Of a stretch of DNA of 64,000 bases, positions 15,960-24,600 are shown piece by piece; within the stretch, counting starts at the first letter, position 1, and the number at the start of each line of letters is the position of its first letter. A model generated the notes under the pieces. It searched no databases and was not told the origin of the DNA. It saw nothing but the letters and a program-made list of their open reading frames with translations. The DNA is from a virus, in IMG/VR virus record IMGVR_UViG_3300020166_000019, positions 1-64,000 of that record. One strand, written 5' to 3'. The position numbers were made by a program, and so were the translations under genes.

Positions 15960-16136
15960 CTACATATTATTTTTCTTTTCTTGAATTTCAGCTCGGCGAG
16001 ATTTGGTTAGTTTACCAATTTCACCAAGTGCTTTTCTAGCACGTGCCGCCGCCGCTTTAACACCCTTTTCTTCGAATGCTGCATGTTCCTTAACATATAC
16101 TTCAATTTGCTCTAAAATTTGATCATGGTTTGTCAT
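15960..16136 (-). CDS. Histone H1-like (Hc1-type) small basic protein
   Basis: A 58-residue protein. After an acidic helix ('ILEQIEVYVKEHAAFEEK') comes 'GVKAAAARARKALGEIGKL', the Ala/Lys/Arg pattern of Hc1/histone H1-like proteins found in bacteria and phages, then 'TKSRRAEIQEKK'. Such proteins bind and compact DNA. The ATG at 16136 follows AGGAGAAAAC. It lies 27 bases after gp46 and is the last gene of the recombination/late-sigma operon. The family assignment rests on a short, compositionally biased match, so it is moderate. Confidence 0.65.
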   Translation of the reverse strand: MTNHDQILEQIEVYVKEHAAFEEKGVKAAAARARKALGEIGKLTKSRRAEIQEKKNNM

Positions 16137-16163
16137 TGTTTTCTCCTATATGACGGTATCTAT

Positions 16164-17942
16164 TTAAACACTGGGTTCTAGTGTTTCTGTTTCTTGTGCA
16201 AATGTAGTGAACCCGTTTTCTTTAACTACATTCAATACATCACTAACTCTGCCTACAAGTTCATCTCTATGTGATACTAGAAATAGTGAACGTCCACTAT
16301 CTCTTACCATTTTCTTTAGTACTGCGAGTGATGCTTCAACACCATTGGTGTCCATTCCACTGTCAATAAGTTCATCAATGAATAATACATTGATTGTGCT
16401 ATACAGTGATTCGAATATATCACGGAATGCCCATGATAAACCTAGAATAAGTCTATTACGTTCTCCTCTTGATAAATTATCAAAATCTAAATCTCTGCCC
16501 AATTCTGTAATTTCTACAGATAAATCACTTTGGAATCGTACTTCGTGAGGAAGTCCTAACTTGTCCAAATATGTTTGTAGTCTTGTATTTAAAAAACTTA
16601 AATTCTGATCTATAATCTTCTTCCGAATAAAACTATCTTTGTTTGTTAATAATTTCATAAGAAACTCTTGATGTTCACGATATGAAATCAATGTGTTCAT
16701 ATTAGTATAGTCCAATTCTTCAAGTGCACTATCTCTCATTTCATTGATTTGATCTTCGTATGGATCTTCAGTCAGTTTTTTCTGTTCAATTTGTTCTTCT
16801 AGTAATCTAACTGAGTTTTGATGTTCGTATGCATCATTTACGGTTTTATAAAAAACTACAGGCTTAGTACCAAGTTCGCCAATTTCTGTGACAATAGTTT
16901 CATGTTCTACCAACTGTTTATTATTTTCAAGTAGATTACTGGTTGCTTCCTGCTTTTGTTCTTCTTTTGCAGCAAGAATACTTTCTTGTTTATCATCATG
17001 CATTTCTTGTCCACATGCATAGCAAGTATGTTCTTTTAATAATTTGATTTCGTTTTTTAGTTTTGCAATAACTTTTTCTTGTTTCGCATCGTCTATGTTG
17101 AGATTATTTATCCAACGAACTGCATCATCTAAACGAGTCTTCTTTTCATTGTACTCCAAAATCAGTATATGGTTTTTAATCTCTTCATCAATGTCTATAT
17201 GTGATAACGCATCTAGGCCTGTTTCTAGGTCTTCGATATCTGTAAAATGCTTCTGTGACCATACACGTTGTCTACGTTCAATATCTTTAATGGATTTTAA
17301 AATACGTCCATTGGCATCTTCAATGGATTTAAGACGATATTCTTCGTCTTTAATCCGTTCTTTGGTTAATTTGATATCATCGCGTAAGCATTCCGCCTTA
17401 CGAGATAGTTCAGTAATGCCTAGTAGTTCCTCAATAATATCACGCTGATCACCCGCTCTCATACTAAGAAATGGTTCAGTGTATGTATTTAGAGCAACAA
17501 TATGTTTAAACATTGAATGTGAAATACCAATAATTGAATCAACTTCAACTTGAGTTTGTCGCATCTCACCTTGTGCTTCATCCTCAATATTGTTGATTTC
17601 AACATTGTCACGTTTCAGTCTGAATACATTTGGTGAACGCCCACGTTCAATGCGATACTCACTACTGTTAAATTCAAAATCAACAGTAACTAACATGCCT
17701 TTACCATTAGTTTTATTAATAAGGTTATTCTTTTTAATATTAGTTAAAGCATTGCCATACAAACCATATGATAGTGCATTAATAAGTGTGGTCTTGCCAG
17801 TTCCATTCCGTGACCCATCTCCTCCCAAGTCTAGGTTATTACCTAAAACCAGTGATAATGAATCTCTTTCTAAGTCAATCGCTTGTGTGACATTGCCTAC
17901 ACTCATAAAATTACGAATAGTAATATTTTTTATCTTTAGCAA
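16164..17942 (-). CDS. 46: Recombination endonuclease subunit gp46 (Rad50-like ATPase)
   Basis: About 592 residues, an SMC/Rad50-type ATPase that works with nuclease gp47 to resect DNA ends for recombination-dependent replication and to degrade host DNA. Walker A is 'GSRNGTGKT' (about residues 43-51). Coiled coils flank a zinc hook 'CYACG' near the middle. The C-terminal part has the ABC signature 'LSRGERNRLILGL', Walker B 'INVLFIDELID' and the switch His in 'LVSHRDEL'. I place the start at the TTG at 17942 (MLKIKNITIRNF), because a GAGAGAGG site precedes it and the family begins there. An upstream in-frame TTG at 17966 would overlap the SDR gene. Confidence 0.93.
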   Translation of the reverse strand: MLKIKNITIRNFMSVGNVTQAIDLERDSLSLVLGNNLDLGGDGSRNGTGKTTLINALSYGLYGNALTNIKKNNLINKTNGKGMLVTVDFEFNSSEYRIERGRSPNVFRLKRDNVEINNIEDEAQGEMRQTQVEVDSIIGISHSMFKHIVALNTYTEPFLSMRAGDQRDIIEELLGITELSRKAECLRDDIKLTKERIKDEEYRLKSIEDANGRILKSIKDIERRQRVWSQKHFTDIEDLETGLDALSHIDIDEEIKNHILILEYNEKKTRLDDAVRWINNLNIDDAKQEKVIAKLKNEIKLLKEHTCYACGQEMHDDKQESILAAKEEQKQEATSNLLENNKQLVEHETIVTEIGELGTKPVVFYKTVNDAYEHQNSVRLLEEQIEQKKLTEDPYEDQINEMRDSALEELDYTNMNTLISYREHQEFLMKLLTNKDSFIRKKIIDQNLSFLNTRLQTYLDKLGLPHEVRFQSDLSVEITELGRDLDFDNLSRGERNRLILGLSWAFRDIFESLYSTINVLFIDELIDSGMDTNGVEASLAVLKKMVRDSGRSLFLVSHRDELVGRVSDVLNVVKENGFTTFAQETETLEPSV

Positions 17943-17949
17943 AAGTAAT

Positions 17950-18552
17950 CTACCTCTCTCTTGCAAATGTTCCTGTTTGAATTGGATCTAGACTGATCTC
18001 GTTTATATTAACATATTCCGGTTGAGAAAGCAACCATAAAATAATTTCTGCGATATACCTTGTATCAATAAGTTTTCTATCCGGATGTTTTTTAATCACA
18101 TTTGGAGTAGTCAGACTTCCAGGAGATAGCAATGTTGTCTTGACATTAGAACCTCCTATTGCCATATAAGATAAATCTCTGTTATAGTTTTTCAATGCTT
18201 TTTTTTCAGTTGGGTATCTCCATGTTCTGCCCTTTACACCAGTATCAGCAGTGCTTCCAATATGTATGAAATGTGCAGCGATATCTGCCTCAACTATACG
18301 ACTATACATTGTTTCGGCTAACAATGTCTGTTGAAATTTCCACATTGCAGAATTGTTTATGAATACATTGAAACCTTCTGAAATAAAAAAATCAGCGAGA
18401 TTGTCCTGATTTGACTTATTTGTTAATTCCCAGCCATTTGACCTAGAAACATTAGTATAATCAATATTATCCATATCATCAAAAATATAACATATTTCTT
18501 TACAAAGTCCATAGTCTTTATTACCTGTTATTAAAATTTTTTTATAATCCAT
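17950..18552 (-). CDS. SDR-like NAD(P)-dependent oxidoreductase
   Basis: A 200-residue Rossmann-fold protein with short-chain dehydrogenase landmarks. 'ILITGNKDYGLC' is at residues 6-17 (one residue longer than TGxxxGxG, with Cys for the last Gly). 'NNSA' is at 66-69 and the catalytic Ser is in 'HIGS' at 100. 'YPTEK' with Tyr113/Lys117 matches YxxxK, and 'SPGSLTT' is at 143-149. The substrate is unknown; relatives act on sugars, lipids or nucleotide sugars. It overlaps gp47 by 11 bases and ends 7 bases before gp46, so it is translated with the recombination nuclease, an odd place for a metabolic enzyme. The altered glycine motif leaves cofactor binding open. Confidence 0.75.
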   Translation of the reverse strand: MDYKKILITGNKDYGLCKEICYIFDDMDNIDYTNVSRSNGWELTNKSNQDNLADFFISEGFNVFINNSAMWKFQQTLLAETMYSRIVEADIAAHFIHIGSTADTGVKGRTWRYPTEKKALKNYNRDLSYMAIGGSNVKTTLLSPGSLTTPNVIKKHPDRKLIDTRYIAEIILWLLSQPEYVNINEISLDPIQTGTFARER

Positions 18553-19555
18553 TATAAATCTCTATTAACACATTAGTATCATAACTACCATCTAATGATG
18601 TTAATTGTGATAGAACAATCTGATCTATAGTTTCAAAATGAATTTCTGCTGATGTATCTTCTTCGTGTTCACTTGATTTAACGGGTACTAGTGTTATATC
18701 ACGCAATGAATATGTTTCAATAAATGTATCTTTGATAAAATTAGCTTCTTCATAAGAAATATCAATATCAAGTGAAACTTTAATTGTTGACTTAGGTAGT
18801 AAATATTTGTCAGGATCATCTAATAATCTTGAAAGTTTTATTGTCTTATATTTAGGGGCATCTTTCCATGTAAAAAATTCAGGTTCATTGTCCCATTCTA
18901 GGAACATCCAACCACGTTCATCGTCCCATGCATCCGAAAAGTTATGCGGGAATGCATTACCAGTATAAATTATTTTATCTTTTATTTGACGTTGGTGGAA
19001 ATGTCCTGTGAACACATAATCTTGGTGAGCAAACATTTCTCGTTTTAAGCCACCGTGGTCAGGCATTTCTACCATAGCATTTAATTTAAATGTGGGAAGT
19101 TCAAAGTGACCAAACATATACTTGGATTTTATCTTTGGTACTTTCTTCCATTCATCGCCTACTAGCCAACTTACAAGAGCAACATCTCCTATCACTGTAG
19201 TATCATCTATAACTGTAATATTTTCAAATTCTTTAGCAAACTCCACGCTACTAACTTCTCGGCTCTCACGATAAAACAAATCATGGTTGCCTTTAATGAA
19301 GTATATATTATCGAATGCATCATTCAGTTTTCTCAAACTTTCAATTGAATATTTCATTGTTGATATGTTCAAACTAGCACGATTATGGTGCCAATCGCCA
19401 CCGAAGATGCATGTTTCGCATCCCTTTTCACGTGCTTGTTCAATAAACCAATCAACAAAATCACTACAATCTTTATTATGTTGTTGTGCGTTATTACGCA
19501 TTCCAAAATGTATATCTGTAAAGTATGCTAATTTTTTGAATAAATTATCATTCAT
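18542..19555 (-). CDS. 47: Recombination endonuclease subunit gp47 (Mre11-like)
   Basis: A 337-residue calcineurin-like metallophosphoesterase, the nuclease partner of gp46. The metal-binding motifs appear in order: 'TDIHFG' (Asp14, His16), 'FGGDWHHNR' (Asp54), 'IKGNHD' (Asn90, His91) and 'TGHFHQRQI' near residue 185. The length matches T4 gp47 (339). The start at 19555 overlaps the end of gp55 by 8 bases, and the end overlaps the SDR gene. The gp55-gp47-(SDR)-gp46 order keeps the 47-46 pair of T4 with one gene inserted. Confidence 0.94.
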   Translation of the reverse strand: MNDNLFKKLAYFTDIHFGMRNNAQQHNKDCSDFVDWFIEQAREKGCETCIFGGDWHHNRASLNISTMKYSIESLRKLNDAFDNIYFIKGNHDLFYRESREVSSVEFAKEFENITVIDDTTVIGDVALVSWLVGDEWKKVPKIKSKYMFGHFELPTFKLNAMVEMPDHGGLKREMFAHQDYVFTGHFHQRQIKDKIIYTGNAFPHNFSDAWDDERGWMFLEWDNEPEFFTWKDAPKYKTIKLSRLLDDPDKYLLPKSTIKVSLDIDISYEEANFIKDTFIETYSLRDITLVPVKSSEHEEDTSAEIHFETIDQIVLSQLTSLDGSYDTNVLIEIYNGL

Positions 19556-20438
19556 CGTCTGCGTAAATCTCTTTAATAGTTTCTGTTGGTATTTGTTCGT
19601 CTGTAATATTAGTTCTAATAATCTTCTTCCACCGTTCTTGAGATTTCATTTCATGTTCAAGTTGTCTTGTCCAACTAGGAGCCTGACCTGACTTCTCTAA
19701 GAGATCATCTCTAATGCCTTGATTTTTCTTCTCAATATTAAGAACACGTGTAAATGAATTATTAACTGCTGCAGTGTAGTAAGCAAATGGATTATCTGAT
19801 TTTGCTTCATTAAACTGTAGACCAATCTGTGTCAACTGTAGTAAGGCTTGTCCTCTCATTTCATCAATATATGTGTAACCACGCCAGTTGCCACGCTGTG
19901 AATAACGTTCTACCAGTTTAATATACATATTTGCTAATGTAGCAGTAATTTTACCAGATGTCAAGTCAAATTCTTTATCTTTATTGTGATGAGATATGCC
20001 TACTTCGGCAACTTCGCCATTTCTAAGAATATAATGCTTGTACGGTGGAAAGTTTAATTTAACTTTGTGATCTGCTACTGTTTTGGGATTTAGTTTTCTT
20101 CCTGGTTCATCCGGAATATGTTCAAATGTCATAACACGAAATACCAATTCTTCTTCATTAAATGAAGATGCATCTACAGAAAAATCAATTTGTTTTTTCT
20201 TTTTATCTGTGTTCAAATCCCATGCTGCTTTTTGAATACGTGCTGCCCTTGTATTCCTCGCTACTTCTATTAATGAATTTAGTTCTGTTTTTATATCAAG
20301 TTCGCCAGAAACATTATCAATGATTACATCAAATTGATTGTATAGGTCATGATCTTCAAACCATGAAAAATTTGATTTAGAAATATGAATCTGCTTTAGC
20401 ATATCTCTGTTATTTAAGTAGTTTTGCCGTCTGGCCAT
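19548..20438 (-). CDS. 55: Late-transcription sigma factor gp55
   Basis: A 296-residue, highly diverged sigma factor that directs host RNA polymerase to late promoters. The conserved block is 'TYIDEMRGQALLQLTQIGLQFNE' (about residues 195-217), followed by 'NPFAYYTAAVNNSFTRVLNIEKK', the region-2-like part shared with T4 gp55 and marine homologues. The first 150 residues are an extension relative to T4 gp55 (185 residues). The start at 20438 follows AGGAGACTAC. A near-consensus sigma-70 promoter stands upstream, so gp55 can be made by host polymerase, as expected for the protein that opens the GATAAATA promoters elsewhere in the window. Confidence 0.85.
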   Translation of the reverse strand: MARRQNYLNNRDMLKQIHISKSNFSWFEDHDLYNQFDVIIDNVSGELDIKTELNSLIEVARNTRAARIQKAAWDLNTDKKKKQIDFSVDASSFNEEELVFRVMTFEHIPDEPGRKLNPKTVADHKVKLNFPPYKHYILRNGEVAEVGISHHNKDKEFDLTSGKITATLANMYIKLVERYSQRGNWRGYTYIDEMRGQALLQLTQIGLQFNEAKSDNPFAYYTAAVNNSFTRVLNIEKKNQGIRDDLLEKSGQAPSWTRQLEHEMKSQERWKKIIRTNITDEQIPTETIKEIYADDE

Positions 20439-20466
20439 TTTTGTAGTCTCCTAATAAGTTAATATT

Positions 20467-20495
20467 ATTATACATTCTTTTTATTTATTTGTCAA
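20467..20495 (-). promoter_or_regulatory. Sigma-70 promoter for gp55-gp47-SDR-gp46
   Basis: On the minus strand a consensus TTGACA (20495-20490), a 17-base spacer and a consensus TATAAT (20472-20467), 29 bases before the gp55 start. Confidence 0.88.
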
Positions 20496-20515
20496 CCTAT
20501 TTAATATATTCCAAA

Positions 20516-20542
20516 TATACGTAGTTTATATTGTGATAAATA
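20516..20542 (+). promoter_or_regulatory. Extended late promoter (TACGTA + GATAAATA) for gp48 operon
   Basis: TACGTA (20518-20523) and GATAAATA (20535-20542) start 17 bases apart, within a block nearly identical to that at 30154-30180. The gp48-like start lies 26 bases downstream. Confidence 0.75.
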
Positions 20543-20567
20543 CTGATGTAATATAGGAGAAACAGTT

Positions 20568-21314
20568 ATGGCGTACAATCCATACAACGATCATCAGCCT
20601 GTTAATATCATTGATCCAAGTGATCGATTGCTATTTAGTGGAATACGAAAGTTTAACTTTCCGTATACCCCAACCATTAGTAATATGATTAATACAAATT
20701 ATACACAGGCTACTACAACTCACTCAAATTTTCAACAAGCATTCTTCGAATCTGCAGCAAATGCAACATTTTCTGTAACTGCACCTATATTGATTGAGAA
20801 TGAGGCCCAGGCATATCATATTTTAAGAGCATTGGACTTTTTTAGAGGTTCGATGAAAATGAGATTTGGTAAGATGGATAATCAACGTGGCTTGCCTCCC
20901 CCAGTATTGAGATTTAATGCACATGGTGTATTTCAAAATGTTCCTGTTGTGTTAACTGATTTTACATATAACTTGGATGCTGATGTATCTTATATAGAAA
21001 TAGATAATAAAAATACTGTACCACCGCAAGCGGGAGGAAATCGTCGAGACTCGACGATTTTAAATCGTCGAGGCGAAGTTCATGAGATATTAAGAAGAAA
21101 TGAACGTAGACCGGTAGAAGATGGCGTTATGACTGCAGAAGGAAAACTTAGTACACAAAATTCTAGTGGCACACCAGATGAAAAAATTAGATTACCAGTC
21201 AGTGGGGTCTTTGTATTTTCATTAATGGCTACATATTCTCCTAAGAATATAAGAGAGAATTTTACATTACAGGAATATCTTAGAGGAAATTTGAGAGGCA
21301 AAGGTTATGTATGA
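20568..21314 (+). CDS. 48: Baseplate tail-tube cap, gp48-like
   Basis: A 248-residue protein of the T4 gp48/gp54 type, which caps the baseplate hub and starts tail-tube growth. The core is 'FNFPYTPTISNMINTNYTQ', then 'THSNFQQAFFESAANATFSVTAPI', 'FFRGSMKMRFG' and 'RGLPPPVLRFNAHGVFQNVPVVLTDFTYNL' (residues about 30-145). These match the tube-like beta-barrel pattern of the family. T4 gp48 is 364 residues. A low-complexity loop near residues 157-168 contains a DNA inverted repeat. The start follows AGGAGAAACAGTT. It overlaps the gp53 gene by 8 bases. gp54 is an alternative name for the same fold. Confidence 0.7.
   Translation: MAYNPYNDHQPVNIIDPSDRLLFSGIRKFNFPYTPTISNMINTNYTQATTTHSNFQQAFFESAANATFSVTAPILIENEAQAYHILRALDFFRGSMKMRFGKMDNQRGLPPPVLRFNAHGVFQNVPVVLTDFTYNLDADVSYIEIDNKNTVPPQAGGNRRDSTILNRRGEVHEILRRNERRPVEDGVMTAEGKLSTQNSSGTPDEKIRLPVSGVFVFSLMATYSPKNIRENFTLQEYLRGNLRGKGYV
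21038..21072. repeat. Inverted plus direct repeat inside the gp48-like gene
   Basis: AAATCGTCGAG (21038-21048) is followed after one base by its exact inverse CTCGACGATTT (21050-21060), and after one more base by a direct copy (21062-21072). It codes 'NRRDSTILNRRG' and keeps the frame. In RNA it would fold as an 8-bp stem with a 7-base loop. Confidence 0.85.
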
Positions 21315-21597
21315 TAACAAATCACCATGGAGAAACACTCCAATATTATTTAATAAATTTTTAGATATACAAAAACCTAGATTTATAATTAAAGATCCAA
21401 TGGATATGGAATATACAATTCCACAAAGATTGAATAATAGACCTGATCTGTTGAGTTATGAGGAATATGGTACATCTAAATATTGGTGGGTATTCGCACA
21501 GCGTAACCCAGATTCTATACAAGATCCAATCAATGATTTTATTGCCGGCAAGACAATAAGAATACCTAGCAAAAATAATATAGATAGAATGGGCTAA
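21307..21597 (+). CDS. 53: Baseplate wedge protein gp53
   Basis: A 96-residue baseplate wedge protein. The diagnostic pattern is 'RPDLLSYEEYGTSKYWWVFAQRNPDSIQDPINDF' across residues 46-79 (landmark of the family: Y-E-x-Y-G then W-W-V-x-A-x-x-N). A short LysM-like tail 'GKTIRIPSK' follows. gp53 clamps the wedges of the T4 baseplate together. T4 gp53 is 196 residues, and marine forms are often shorter. It overlaps gp48 and stops 3 bases before the hub gene, forming one operon. Confidence 0.85.
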   Translation: MYDNKSPWRNTPILFNKFLDIQKPRFIIKDPMDMEYTIPQRLNNRPDLLSYEEYGTSKYWWVFAQRNPDSIQDPINDFIAGKTIRIPSKNNIDRMG

Positions 21598-21600
21598 AAA

Positions 21601-24600
21601 ATGGCAGATGTTGCTAGAAATATAAGAAACAACAATCCTGGTAATATTAGAATTGGTAGCAACGATTGGGATGGTACTATTGAAGGAATTGATAACGAAT
21701 TTGTAACTTTTGCTACTCCTTCGATGGGAGTTAGAGCGATGGTTAAAACTTTATATACATACCAAGATAGACATAATTTATCTAATGTGAGAGAAATAAT
21801 ATCACGATGGGCACCATACGGAGAAAATGATACTGGTGCTTATATAGATTTTGTTTCTAAGAGAATGGGAATTGACCCTGATAAATCAATAGATTTAAAA
21901 ATAGATACTGATATTACTAAAAAACTAGTAAGCGCAATGATTCAAAAAGAAGGCGGCAATGACGCAACTGAATATTTTAAATCTCATGTTGAAAAAGGTA
22001 TACTACTAGCATCCACAACAGTAGAACCCGCAGCAAAAATACCTGCTACTACACCAAATACGACACAAACATCAAGACAAATTCCACCTGGCAGGGAACG
22101 AGAATCAGCCCCACGGTTAAATGAACTTGCTGATTTGGTTAATACGGATACAACAGATAGTGAAAGACCACAGTTAAATAAAGATAATGCATTCTTTAGT
22201 GCAAGTAATTTTTCAACACTACAAGAAATTATAAATGCTGCTGAAAAAAATAATATCTTCTGGGATAATGAACTTGATAATTATGAAAATTATTCATATA
22301 ACATAGAATTATTTATGGTCCCTAAAAATGATGCTAACGAGTTTAATAGATATAGATTAAGTACGTTTGAAACTGTTATAAAAGGTGGATGGCCAGGGGA
22401 TGACGTGGATTCAATCACTATAGCAAAAACTGCAACATCAACAGAATTTAATATAGAAAATTTAACTTTAGAAAATCTAGGTACAGGTTCTGGATCAGTT
22501 GCCAAAATGGTGGGGGTTGATAATCATCTTTCTTTTGATATAGTTCAAATTGGAAATACCGATCTCAATGATACTCTTCAAACTTGTGCAAATCTTATGG
22601 GATATCCAAGTATTGCAACTGCGGTTTATTTTATTAAAATCACGTATAAAGGATATGATATAGATAATCCTAAAAACTCTACCAGTTTACCATTGGTTAA
22701 AGTTGTGCCATTTTTATTAACTAGTCTAAATGAAATTTCTACCACCACGAGTTCAACAGGTACTACTACTAGTTTGACAGGAACAGCAGTTAATTATCTT
22801 GCAGCAACTCATACTATCAATACAACAAAACATGACATGACATTTGCCATTAAGCCTACACTGAATGAAACTCTTGATTCTTTTATTACAGAGTTAAACA
22901 AATCTTCTTTTAAAGGAACAAGTTATAATGCAGAATCGGAATCTAATTATGTAGATAGTTTTAATTTTGTTTTTAGTACAGATTTCAAAGAAAGATTCGC
23001 AGAATCTAAAGTAAATAATACCTTAGCAAATAAAAGTGCAGCAAATAATGATATTGCACGTAGAGCAAATGGGTTTAATATTGCAGAACAGATTGGACAA
23101 ACAACTGCTGGTATTAGTATTGCTCATTTAATCTATGATATCTGTATTCAATCATCTGATGTTAAAAACGCACTTCTAGTTAAAAGTCCAGGCTTTTCAT
23201 ATGCAGTCCGAATAATTCCAGAAGTTGTAATAAAAGAACATAATATGGTTACGAACAAAACAGCATACGATGTAACTTATTTTATAACTATGCATCGTGA
23301 AATAATAATACAGGATGTAGTTGACCAAAGTATAAAAATTTCTGAGACACGTAAATTACTAAGTGAAGTATTTGATAAGGGAAGATGCAGAAAGTTATAT
23401 TATTATGAGTATACTGGACTAAACGACCAGATATTAGACTTAACTATTTCTTTGGATCGGCAACTTATAAAAAGCTATGGAGCACCAGGTGATGAATTAT
23501 CATGGAATAGGTTCTTAAAAGGTAACACTGACTTGAGTAAATTATTAACTGCAGAACAGTTTTCTAAATACCGTGAATTAACTGGATTAACAAATAAACT
23601 TAATAATAAATTAAAAAAACAAAGCACTGATTTAGAACAAAAAAATGCAGATTTAAAAATCAGACAAGATAAGTTATTTCAGCGTACTCGACAATCAATG
23701 ATTGATAGAGAATTTAATACGGTTAGGTCGCCGGACGGGGCACAAGATGTTATGCAGCGATATCAGGACATTGGTGATAGTTACTCTAGCATGGCTGAAT
23801 TACAAAGACTTAATCCGGAATTGTTTAATGAAGTTCAAAAAGCAAATCAAGCTGATGATCTTAGATCAATCGGCTTAGCAAAAAGTGCTATTGAAAACGC
23901 TAATACTATAATTTCTAACACTAAATCAAGTATTAGTAATACTAATAAAAGTATTGTAGAACTGGAAAATACTACAAAAGAAAGACTAGGAATTTTAATA
24001 AATGAAAAACATCTAAAAAAACAAAACGAGTTTAATAAAAGTATTCGTTCTAATTTATTAAAACCATTAAATAATATATCTCTTGCTGAGGAATTGGGTT
24101 CTAATTTATTAGCAGATATTAATAAATTATCTGATACTGAATTTTCATCAATGATGGATGCAATTTCACTTAATAGTATTACATTTGAACGTGATGTTTT
24201 ATCACACTTTAGAAACGGTACTAGTGTTGCTTCATTTAGTTCTACTGATAGATCAAATGTAGATTTGGCTAGAAGTAAATTTTATGAATCTCTTGATGCT
24301 GATTTAAGTATGCAGCGTCTAAGCATGACAATTAAAGGTGATCCATTTTGGGTAGAGTATTATGTATCAGAGGAAACAAAACAAGAGAAATTCGGCACAA
24401 AGAATAGTTTAGATGATAATAAAGGGCATCTTTCAAATGTTAATGGAACTAATTTTCTTATGCTAGTTGTTAACAAAGCAGATGGTGTAGATGAATTTGA
24501 TAATATAAAAATTGATAATTTGGATATATTTTTATATATGGTTAAAAAGATACATAGTAAATTTAGTGGAGGACAATTTACACAAACCTTAGAATGTATT

